Shown here: piece by piece, positions 1 to 5,493 of the stretch
Position numbering within the stretch: the stretch's first letter is position 1
Layout: the number at the start of each line of letters is the position of its first letter
Origin: Clostridiales bacterium
GTDB taxonomy: Bacteria; Bacillota; Clostridia; Christensenellales; JAISNN01
Direction: 5' to 3'
Length of the DNA: 15,901 nt
NCBI GenBank assembly: GCA_031273965.1
Contig: JAISQX010000160.1
Location: forward strand, 1-15,901
The notes under the pieces: generated by a model
Database searches by the model: none
The model's input: the letters and a program-made list of their open reading frames with translations, nothing else
Told to the model about the DNA's origin: nothing
Translations under genes and position numbers: made by a program

Positions 1-536
1 AAGTTTGAATCAATATTTTGAAGCCCTATCTTAGCTAAAATGGAGGTCAACGAGGCAAAAAGCGCGGAGAGAAGCGCAAAAAGAAACCACGAATTTTTTC
101 GTTTTTTAAAATTTACGTCCTTTTTCCCCAACATCAAATACGTACCGAAAGTCAATACCGCCAAGCCGACAAGCTTAAACGCCGTAACCGATTCGTTCAA
201 ATAAACCATGCCGATTATCATGGTCAGCGTGACGCCGGACTTATCGACGGCGGCAACCTTGTTGACATCGCCTATTGACAAGGCCTTAAAATAACAAAGC
301 CAGGAGCCGCCCGTGGCAACTCCCGACAATGTCAAAAATAATATCGACTGTCCGCTTATTTGTTTTATCTGCATATACGCGCCCGACGCGAAGACTATAG
401 CCCAGCAAAAGACCAGTACCACGGCGGTTCTAAAAAATACCGCCGTATGAGAGCCGATATTTTTAAGCCCGGCTTTTGATAAAATTGCGGTAAGCGCGGA
501 AAAGACCGCAGACAATAAAGCGTATGCGATATACAT
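1..536 (-). CDS. DMT superfamily (EamA-type) membrane transporter, C-terminus cut by window edge
   Basis: I translated this frame by hand from the ATG at 536 to the window edge; it is open for 178 codons. It starts MYIAYALLSAVFSALTAILS and consists of closely spaced hydrophobic helices. The stretch WLCYFKAL..GDVNKVAAVDK followed by L.....LNE is typical of EamA-type drug/metabolite transporters. An internal duplication is visible: the opening YALLSAVFSALTAILSKAGL is echoed near residue 150 by FALLSALFASLTSILAKIGL, which is the usual two-EamA-domain layout, so roughly the second half is missing here. The substrate cannot be read from sequence; the family includes exporters of amino acids and metabolites. 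A GGAG ribosome binding site lies inside the last codons of the upstream binding-protein gene and the gap is only 6 bases. It is therefore almost certainly co-transcribed with the siderophore importer, which makes export of a siderophore or related metabolite possible but unproven. Confidence 0.82.
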   Translation of the reverse strand, partial: MYIAYALLSAVFSALTAILSKAGLKNIGSHTAVFFRTAVVLVFCWAIVFASGAYMQIKQISGQSILFLTLSGVATGGSWLCYFKALSIGDVNKVAAVDKSGVTLTMIIGMVYLNESVTAFKLVGLAVLTFGTYLMLGKKDVNFKKRKNSWFLFALLSALFASLTSILAKIGLQNIDSN

Positions 537-542
537 TATGAT

Positions 543-1607
543 TTACTCCGCAAAGAATTGATTGATATCCTCTATCATGCGGGTAATCGCGGTGAAACCC
601 CCCGTCATAGTATACCACGCTTCACCCGTCAACAAATAAATGTCGCCGCTTTGGTATGCCGAAGTTGCCTTAATCGAGTTATCACCTATAAAATTTTCGA
701 AGCCCGCGCCCGTTCCCACCGTCGCGCTTCTGTCGAGAACAAAAATGACGTCCGGATTTCTTGCGAGAACATATTCGGCCTGCGCATCAAAACCATGCGC
801 GTTGCCCCATGCCGCAGCGTCCGCTTCCACGGGAGTAAAGCCGAATTCCTCATAAAGCATATCAAACCGACTCGAAGGATTGAATACCGAAATATTATTT
901 TGGTCTACCATCATGACAAACAGGGCGTTTTTACCCGAAGCCTGAGCTCTTATTTTTACTTCATCCATAGCGGCTTTTATTTGGGCGAGTTTAGCGTCGA
1001 GAGCCGGCTTGAGCGAAGGGAAAATTTTGCCGAGAGCCGTTACGTTACTCTCCAAATCGGGCGAGAGATTAGAATTTGACGCGTTGACCGACAGCTTGAC
1101 AAACGACGTCGAACTATACCGCTCCATAGTGCTGTTTTTGAACGCGGCGTTGTCGTCCGCGCTGAGCCTATCGCCTGCGGCGTTCATGCCGAACGAGCGT
1201 CCGCCTAAAATGACAAGTTGCGGCTGAACTATGTCTAGCACGTCCCAATCGACATAAAACAAGCTGCCGCCCGACACTACCTTTGAATCGGGCTGATTTT
1301 TATAATAAGCCAGATCCGCGGGCAAAGAGCTTTTTGACGGAACGATCAATTGGGTAATACCCGTATTGTCAAATCCGACATTTTCGAGAATGTCCAAAAT
1401 AGCATAGTCGTATACGGCTACTTTAGTAGGATTTACTCCCACCTCGACGACGGCGCCGTCCGAACCCGTGACTTCGACGGTCGTAAGCGGCGGCGTCTGA
1501 TTGTCGCCTCCGCCGAACCATTTACGGATCACGTTGCAGCTCGAAAGAGCAAACAACGAAACTACAAGCGCAATTACAAGCGCTAGTGACATAATACTTT
1601 TTTTCAT
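543..1607 (-). CDS. yclQ: Siderophore-binding lipoprotein of an iron ABC importer (YclQ/CeuE/FatB-like)
   Basis: This is a 354-residue lipoprotein that should capture a ferric siderophore outside the membrane and pass it to the two permeases encoded upstream. The frame extends further upstream, but the start at 1607 is chosen because AGGAGG sits ideally before it and because MKKSIMSLAL.. then forms a clean signal peptide. That peptide ends in the lipobox LSSC, with C24 as the lipidated cysteine. The mature part shows the class III binding-protein pattern: a first lobe with NPTKVAVYDYAILDILENVG, then a VDWDVLDIVQPQLVILGGRS segment, a long helix rich in Ala and Lys, and a second lobe with NPDVIFVLDR. 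This resembles YclQ, CeuE and FatB, whose known ligands are catecholate or petrobactin-type siderophores; the ligand here is inference. It is the fourth gene of the import operon, 120 bases after the ATPase, and precedes an EamA transporter. Confidence 0.88.
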   Translation of the reverse strand: MKKSIMSLALVIALVVSLFALSSCNVIRKWFGGGDNQTPPLTTVEVTGSDGAVVEVGVNPTKVAVYDYAILDILENVGFDNTGITQLIVPSKSSLPADLAYYKNQPDSKVVSGGSLFYVDWDVLDIVQPQLVILGGRSFGMNAAGDRLSADDNAAFKNSTMERYSSTSFVKLSVNASNSNLSPDLESNVTALGKIFPSLKPALDAKLAQIKAAMDEVKIRAQASGKNALFVMMVDQNNISVFNPSSRFDMLYEEFGFTPVEADAAAWGNAHGFDAQAEYVLARNPDVIFVLDRSATVGTGAGFENFIGDNSIKATSAYQSGDIYLLTGEAWYTMTGGFTAITRMIEDINQFFAE

Positions 1608-1727
1608 CTTTTTTTTTAACCTCCTATTTGTTATTTTTTTAAAAGATGAATACAACATTTGTTGTCGATTTAATTTGTCGCCGCGACAGCTTTCTCCGCA
1701 ATCTCGGCAATACGCGCCGCCGCGCAT
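1608..1727 (-). other. Spacer between ATPase and binding-protein genes with a small inverted repeat
   Basis: This 120-base spacer contains the AGGAGG ribosome binding site of the binding lipoprotein. It also holds a short perfect inverted repeat at 1652-1665 (ACAACA, two bases, TGTTGT). No convincing promoter is visible. Binding proteins are often made in excess over their permeases, so a small processing or stability hairpin here would make sense, but that is inference. Confidence 0.3.
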
Positions 1728-2630
1728 TTACACCGTATGGCGACGTCCTTTTTTGTCGTCGTTACGACGGGCAAACCCGTCGCCGCGATTATGCGCATGT
1801 TCGTCGCCGTGACGACTAACGTGTTCGCTATCGTGATTATGCGTGTATCCGCCATGTTTACGCCTACTCTCGTTATCATAATATAAACACACCTTTTTGC
1901 CGTCATGTTCGACGATGTGGAAGTTGTGGTCAAAAATGCCGTTAAGAATTTCCGGGCTGATCATGTCCAATACCGGACCTTCTCCGGCGATTTTACCGTC
2001 CTTCATCGCCACAATATAATCGGCGTATGCGGCTGCAAAATTGATATCGTGCAAAACGAGGACTATAGTCTTGCCAAGCTCCGTAACGAACTTACGGATT
2101 ATTTTCATCATTTCAACCGAATACTTGATGTCAAGATTGTTGAGCGGCTCGTCCAAAAATATATAAGGCGTATCCTGCGCCAATATCATCGCGATAAAAG
2201 CGCGCTGGCGCTGTCCACCGCTAAGCTCGTCGATAAATTTATCCCTTATCAATTGCAAATCCATATAATCCAGCGCTTGTTCGACTTTAGCCTTATCCGC
2301 GTCGGAGAGTCTGCCTCCGCAATAAGGGAATCTGCCAAATTCGACAAGATCCGCGACGTTTATGCGGATATTCAAGCTTTGCGTTTGCTTTAATACGGCA
2401 ATTTTTTTTGCGATTTCGCGACTTTTTACCTGCTTCAAGTTAAAACCGTCCCAAAAAACCTCGCCGGATATCATGGGAAGAATCCTCGTTATAACGCCGA
2501 GCAAAGTGGATTTGCCCGCGCCGTTCGCGCCGACAATCGCGGTGATAGCGTTTTCTTTTATACGCAAGCTGACTCCGTCTAAGACCTTTCCTTTACCATA
2601 GGATTGGTGAACGTCTTTAATTTCTATCAT
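1728..2630 (-). CDS. yclP: ABC transporter ATPase for ferric siderophore import, with histidine-rich C-terminal tail (YclP-like)
   Basis: This is the 300-residue cytoplasmic ATPase that powers the importer. Visible motifs are the Walker A GANGAGKS (34-41), the Q-loop near 82-84, the signature LSGGQ (136-140), the Walker B YIFLDE (156-161) and the H-loop His194 in LVLHDINFAAAYAD. That last motif is typical of the FepC/FhuC/BtuD-type family. The start at 2630 is preferred over 2675 because it gives the standard MIEIKDV opening and an ATGA overlap with the upstream permease stop, which suggests translational coupling. The catalytic core ends near residue 250, the normal length for YclP-type proteins. 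It is followed by about 50 extra polar residues holding eight histidines (259, 264, 266, 270, 274, 278, 280, 298) plus many Asp, Arg and Gly. Such tails are known in some zinc importer ATPases but are unusual for siderophore systems; metal sensing or buffering is a guess. Confidence 0.92.
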   Translation of the reverse strand: MIEIKDVHQSYGKGKVLDGVSLRIKENAITAIVGANGAGKSTLLGVITRILPMISGEVFWDGFNLKQVKSREIAKKIAVLKQTQSLNIRINVADLVEFGRFPYCGGRLSDADKAKVEQALDYMDLQLIRDKFIDELSGGQRQRAFIAMILAQDTPYIFLDEPLNNLDIKYSVEMMKIIRKFVTELGKTIVLVLHDINFAAAYADYIVAMKDGKIAGEGPVLDMISPEILNGIFDHNFHIVEHDGKKVCLYYDNESRRKHGGYTHNHDSEHVSRHGDEHAHNRGDGFARRNDDKKGRRHTV

Positions 2631-3643
2631 ACCTTCTTGTTCTCCTTTAATATCAGATAAAACATATATGAGCAACCTAACAAATCGATAATCGTCGTCA
2701 GAGGAACAGCCGCTTGCAAAAGCTCTACCATCGCCTGACCGAATACTAACGCGATGACCGCGAACAAACCGGCTCCTAAAAACAATACGGAATGCCTATG
2801 AGTTTTGAATATTTCTCTTGAAATATTGACGGCGAGTAGTCCCAAAAACGCAAGGCTCCCGATCAAAGCCGTCGTAATAGACATGCCTATCGCAATAAGA
2901 AGCAGATTAATATTGATTTCACGGTCATAATTTATTCCGAGACTTTTCGCGTTGACTCTGCCTAAAGCAATTACATCGTACGTCCTGTGACGCAAAATCA
3001 TAGCAAGTCCCGTAGCCGCCATAATCGGCGCGGCAAGATAAATAATACGCGTATTCATGTTGTTTATCGTAACCGCCGTCGCCGCCTGAACCTGCATATA
3101 ATCGTTCGCGTCCATAATAAGCTGTAAATACGAAGAACCGCTTCGGATAATTCCCGATAAGACGAGTCCGAACATGAGCAGAAATACCAGATTATTTTTG
3201 TTTTTTCGCAAAACCATGCCGTACATAAGCATGGAAATTATCACCATTGCGCCGGCGGATATCAGGTAGTTAATATACGCGTTCGAAAATATTTTGCTGC
3301 TTGCGCCGAAAATAAAAACTATAATCGTTTGCGTTCCCACAAAAACCGAATCGAAGCCTATCATCGACGGCGTCAATACTCTCGATTCGGTCGCCGTTTG
3401 AAAGGCTTGACTCATTACCGCTATCAAAAACCCCCCTATACTCATTCCGATAAGCGCGGGCAAAGCCCTCGCCATAATGCTGTCGAAAGCCAATTTTGTC
3501 ATGGGCAGACCCAATCTGTTTGACTTTGCGAACGTACGCGAATATATGTATACCAGTACCGACGCCGCGATAACTATAAAAAGGATGCCAAAAATAATGG
3601 CGGTTCTCTTGGAGGAGGATTTAACGCGTCTTTGTTTTTCCAT
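2627..3643 (-). CDS. yclO: FecCD-family permease of ferric siderophore ABC importer, second subunit (YclO-like)
   Basis: This 338-residue polytopic membrane protein should pair with the preceding permease to form the translocation channel. It has a basic N-terminus (EKQRRVKSSSKR), a first membrane helix, then IGMSIGGFLIAVMSQAFQT.....LTPSMIGFDSVFVGT. The latter corresponds to the conserved GxxLxxxGxxxQ...NPLAxPxxLG block of FecCD permeases, with the usual NPL partly replaced. Near the C-terminus, LIGSLAFLGLLAVNISREIF matches the G-x-I-x-FxGLxxPxxxR loop that contacts the ATPase. Length and roughly nine to ten hydrophobic segments fit the BtuC/FecCD fold. AAGGGGGAT lies just before the ATG. The gene overlaps the previous permease by 23 bases and its stop overlaps the ATPase start as ATGA, so all these subunits are probably made together. 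Confidence 0.9.
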   Translation of the reverse strand: MEKQRRVKSSSKRTAIIFGILFIVIAASVLVYIYSRTFAKSNRLGLPMTKLAFDSIMARALPALIGMSIGGFLIAVMSQAFQTATESRVLTPSMIGFDSVFVGTQTIIVFIFGASSKIFSNAYINYLISAGAMVIISMLMYGMVLRKNKNNLVFLLMFGLVLSGIIRSGSSYLQLIMDANDYMQVQAATAVTINNMNTRIIYLAAPIMAATGLAMILRHRTYDVIALGRVNAKSLGINYDREININLLLIAIGMSITTALIGSLAFLGLLAVNISREIFKTHRHSVLFLGAGLFAVIALVFGQAMVELLQAAVPLTTIIDLLGCSYMFYLILKENKKV

Positions 3644-4622
3644 GACGAATCCCCCTTATAAGATAAATCATAAAAATTATACCGCCGACGACGCTTATAG
3701 TCAGACTTACCGATATTTCAAACGGAAAAATAACAAGCCTGCTTATAATATCGCAAATAAGCACAAAGTCCGCCCCGAAAAGCATAATATCGACTATCGA
3801 CCTTTTTAGGTTATCGCCGTAAAACGAAGTCGTCATGTTAGGGATTATAAGCCCGATAAAGGGTAATCCACCGACAGCCACAAAGCTCGACGCGCTGACC
3901 AACGCTATAAGCGTCAATCCGAAGAATACGACTTTGTTATAGTTGACGCCGAGATTTTTTGAAAAATCCTCGCCCATGCCGATAATAGAAAACTTTGTCG
4001 AAAAGAGAACGGACAAGAAGAGAGGCACGGTTATTATGTAAATTACCGAAAAATTTCCAACTCTCGCAAAGCTGCCTAATCCAAATGAATTAAGTATCTG
4101 CATCGCCTCATAGCGATAAGCTATCGCCGTCGATATCGCCGAGATAAGTCCGCCGTACATCATTCCGATAAGAGGTATATAGACCACTTCGCGGATTTTT
4201 AGTTTGTTGATTACGCTCGTAAACAAAAGCGTCGAAATAAGCGCGAACACAAAAGCGAATATCGTTTGAATAATCGCCGGACTCGTTCCGAGAGCTATAT
4301 AAGCTATCAGCATTCCCAAACTCGCCGCATTCGTCGTTCCGCTTGTGGACGGCGACATAAATTTATTGCGGCTAATAGCCTGCATTATAAGCCCCGCAAC
4401 GCTCAAGCCCGACGCCGCCAAAACGACGGCAAGCGTTCGCGGAAGTCTCGAATGGATCATAATCGACCACATGAGCTCGTCGCCGCGAAACAACGATTCA
4501 AAGTTGACGTCCGTCACCGCGCCTATCATCAGCGACGTTACAAACAACGCGGCGAACAATGTATAAATCAAAACGCGCCTATATTGTCTTTTAAAAAATT
4601 TTACTACTAATTCCAAACGCAA
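3621..4622 (-). CDS. yclN: FecCD-family permease of ferric siderophore ABC importer, first subunit (YclN-like)
   Basis: This 333-residue integral membrane protein is the first gene of the import operon. It is strikingly YclN-like: SRLPRTLAVVLAASGLSVAG followed by LIMQAISRNKFMSPSTSGTT, then GGLPFIGLIIPNMTTSFYGDN, then IFPFEISVSLT near the C-terminus. The first block is the FecCD GxxLxxxGxxxQ region and the second is the ATPase-coupling loop. No ATG is available near the expected N-terminus. A TTG at 4622 preceded at good spacing by AAAGGTAGG is the best start (another TTG lies two codons later), and the first in-frame ATG would remove the first membrane helix. A TTG start may lower translation. 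Two promoter candidates lie upstream. Substrate assignment to a siderophore rests on the conserved four-gene order. Confidence 0.9.
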   Translation of the reverse strand: MRLELVVKFFKRQYRRVLIYTLFAALFVTSLMIGAVTDVNFESLFRGDELMWSIMIHSRLPRTLAVVLAASGLSVAGLIMQAISRNKFMSPSTSGTTNAASLGMLIAYIALGTSPAIIQTIFAFVFALISTLLFTSVINKLKIREVVYIPLIGMMYGGLISAISTAIAYRYEAMQILNSFGLGSFARVGNFSVIYIITVPLFLSVLFSTKFSIIGMGEDFSKNLGVNYNKVVFFGLTLIALVSASSFVAVGGLPFIGLIIPNMTTSFYGDNLKRSIVDIMLFGADFVLICDIISRLVIFPFEISVSLTISVVGGIIFMIYLIRGIRHGKTKTR

Positions 4623-4693
4623 CCGCTATCGCCTACCTTTAGTTTTTATATCGTTTCTTTTTCCTTTTGCCTTTTTCTTAAAATATCTAAGCT

Positions 4694-4722
4694 ATAATAA
4701 GCTTAAGATAATCACATGTAAA
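4694..4722 (-). promoter_or_regulatory. Candidate sigma-A promoter P2 of the siderophore importer operon
   Basis: On the minus strand TTTACA (4722-4717) and TATTAT (4699-4694) are separated by exactly 17 bases. This predicts a start near 4687 and a leader of about 65 bases to the TTG of the first permease. An imperfect inverted repeat at 4684-4710 (TATCTTAAGC on one side, GCTTAGATA on the other) covers the -10 box and part of the spacer. That is a position where a repressor would block RNA polymerase. Confidence 0.5.
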
Positions 4723-4731
4723 AAATATTCC

Positions 4732-4756
4732 GCTTCGCTTGTCGATTACTCGAAGC
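4732..4756 (-). repeat. Small hairpin between the two importer promoters
   Basis: GCTTCG and CGAAGC form a 6-bp inverted repeat around a 13-base loop. On the minus strand it is followed six bases later by a run of six T. It could act as a weak attenuator for transcripts starting at the upstream promoter P1, but the gap before the T run and the short stem make this uncertain. Confidence 0.3.
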
Positions 4757-4761
4757 CATTA

Positions 4762-4777
4762 GTTAGCTATAAATAAC
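4762..4777. promoter_or_regulatory. Distal copy of a 16-bp operator-like element
   Basis: The plus strand reads GTTAGCTATAAATAAC, bounded by GTTA and TAAC as an inverted pair. It matches the element at 4832-4847 at 13 of 16 positions, and the two are offset by 70 bases, about seven helical turns. The repetition at an integral number of turns suggests a protein-binding pair, though this is inference. Confidence 0.35.
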
Positions 4778-4831
4778 TCTATGCCCTTAAAACAAATCGG
4801 ATTTACCCGATTTACAAATAAAAAATATAGC

Positions 4832-4847
4832 GTTAGCCTTAGATAAC
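4832..4847. promoter_or_regulatory. Operator-like element at the predicted +1 of P1, weakly DtxR/IdeR-like
   Basis: The plus strand reads GTTAGCCTTAGATAAC; the minus strand contains a GGCTAAC core. Aligned by hand over 19 positions (4828-4846) to the IdeR/DtxR iron-box consensus TTAGGTTAGGCTAACCTAA it matches 13. The matches are concentrated in the core and left half, and the right CCTAA half is poor. It spans the predicted transcription start of P1, a classic repressor location. A related copy lies at 4762-4777. Confidence 0.4.
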
Positions 4848-4853
4848 TTTTAT

Positions 4854-4882
4854 ATATTAGCATATACTAATTGTATTGTCAA
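4854..4882 (-). promoter_or_regulatory. Strong sigma-A promoter P1 of the siderophore importer operon
   Basis: On the minus strand a perfect TTGACA (4882-4877) and TAATAT (4859-4854) are separated by exactly 17 bases, which is close to consensus. The start would be near 4847, giving a leader of about 225 bases to the first permease. The spacer and -10 box contain a near-palindrome at 4856-4871 (ATTAG, six bases, CTAAT). Several further inverted repeats lie around it. Confidence 0.65.
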
Positions 4883-4906
4883 CTATTTTACGGGCAAAAA
4901 ATGATT
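4883..4906. promoter_or_regulatory. Degenerate second copy of the TATTTTATG palindrome, adjacent to the P1 -35 box
   Basis: This stretch begins CTATTTTACGGGC and continues AAAAAATGA, so it aligns with the perfect palindrome at 4922-4940 and its flanks with only a few differences and one gap. It lies directly upstream of the -35 hexamer at 4877-4882 and is offset 38 bases from the perfect copy. It may be a lower-affinity site for the same regulator. Confidence 0.35.
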
Positions 4907-4921
4907 CGCAAAATTTTTCAC

Positions 4922-4940
4922 TATTTTATGGCATAAAATA
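4922..4940. promoter_or_regulatory. Perfect 9-1-9 palindrome, candidate operator of the siderophore importer
   Basis: TATTTTATGGCATAAAATA is a perfect inverted repeat of nine bases around one central base. A 19-bp 9-1-9 layout is the architecture of Fur/PerR/Zur family boxes, but the half-site is not the Fur GATAATGAT, so the cognate regulator is unknown. It lies about 75 to 93 bases upstream of the predicted P1 start, and a degenerate copy lies between it and the -35 box. Confidence 0.5.
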
Positions 4941-4983
4941 ATTCCGGCTTAACCATACGCAACGGGGTCTTAATGCGACAAAC

Positions 4984-5019
4984 AAAAAACCGAAAACATC
5001 CGCGTGTTTTCGGTTTTTT
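4984..5019 (-). terminator. Rho-independent terminator of the housekeeping operon ending in yajC, probably bidirectional
   Basis: There is a perfect 15-bp stem (4984-4998 with 5005-5019) around a 6-base loop, with core ACCGAAAACA/TGTTTTCGGT. Both outer flanks are A/T runs, so a U-tract follows the hairpin on either strand. It sits 52 bases after the yajC stop and insulates the housekeeping genes from the siderophore operon. Confidence 0.9.
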
Positions 5020-5071
5020 TGTATAGAATCGCTATAGGTTTCTCTCTGACGGAACAAAAGCGCAAATAAAA

Positions 5072-5419
5072 CTATTCGCTCTTTTTCTCCTCTTTGCTCT
5101 CTTCTTTCTTTTCTTCGGCGGGCGCGCTCGACGGGGAAACGGCGTTCGCGGCAAAACCCGAAATAACGTTTCTTATGCTCTGCTTGTCAAAAACCACAAG
5201 GTTTTCCTTGTCAGCCGGTCCGACATTGACAACGATTTTGTTGTCCGCGGTGATGTTTCTGATTTCTCCGTATATGCCGCCTATCGTCACTATCTTGGTT
5301 CCGGGTCCCATACTGTTCAAAAGCTCTTGCCTTTGCTTGTTCTTTTTCCGTCCCGAAATCGCCTGAAACGCTACCCAAACAATCATAAGACCGATCAAAA
5401 CATACATCAAAATATCCAT
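5072..5419 (-). CDS. yajC: Sec translocon accessory subunit YajC
   Basis: This 115-residue protein has a single N-terminal membrane helix (about residues 4-20, ILMYVLIGLMIVWVAFQAI). A basic stretch follows (GRKKNKQRQ), then the conserved YajC cytoplasmic fold: LLNSMGPGTKIVTIGGIYGEI..ITADNKIVVNV and a VFDKQSIRNVI ending. The C-terminal 20 or so residues are a highly charged Lys/Glu tail. YajC associates with SecDF and SecYEG in protein export; it is not essential in the bacteria where it has been tested. TAAGGAGC precedes the ATG. It has its own promoter candidate between it and tgt. In many bacteria secD and secF follow; here a terminator follows instead, so secDF must lie elsewhere or be absent. 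Confidence 0.93.
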   Translation of the reverse strand: MDILMYVLIGLMIVWVAFQAISGRKKNKQRQELLNSMGPGTKIVTIGGIYGEIRNITADNKIVVNVGPADKENLVVFDKQSIRNVISGFAANAVSPSSAPAEEKKEESKEEKKSE

Positions 5420-5464
5420 TAATAATTAGCTCCTTATAATAAATTCTATCGTGATATCTTATTC

Positions 5465-5493
5465 ATTATACATCATTATTTAAAATAAAACAA
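5465..5493 (-). promoter_or_regulatory. Candidate sigma-A promoter of yajC
   Basis: On the minus strand TTGTTT (5493-5488) and a perfect TATAAT (5470-5465) are separated by 17 bases. The predicted start is about 40 bases before the yajC ATG. It abuts the tgt stop codon, so yajC could be expressed both from the long operon and independently. Confidence 0.55.

Noticed and set aside
558..1079. 173-codon plus-strand frame
   Set aside because: It is fully antisense to the binding-protein gene, with no ribosome binding site and no family resemblance.
1608..1727. N-terminal extension of the binding lipoprotein to 1727
   Set aside because: It would bury the signal peptide and lipobox behind 40 polar residues; the ATG at 1607 has a perfect AGGAGG.
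1905..2393. 162-codon plus-strand frame
   Set aside because: It is a shadow of the ATPase gene on the opposite strand; protein-like only because of codon bias there.
2631..2675. Longer start of the siderophore ATPase at 2675
   Set aside because: It adds 15 residues not seen in the family; the ATG at 2630 forms an ATGA overlap with the permease stop.
4756..4945. Short repeats as a possible CRISPR array
   Set aside because: There are only two diverged copies of each element, they are internally palindromic, and spacer lengths are irregular; they fit operators, not CRISPR.
4623..4983. Classical Fur box (GATAATGATAATCATTATC) before the siderophore operon
   Set aside because: I looked on both strands and found no good match; the palindromes present have different half-sites.
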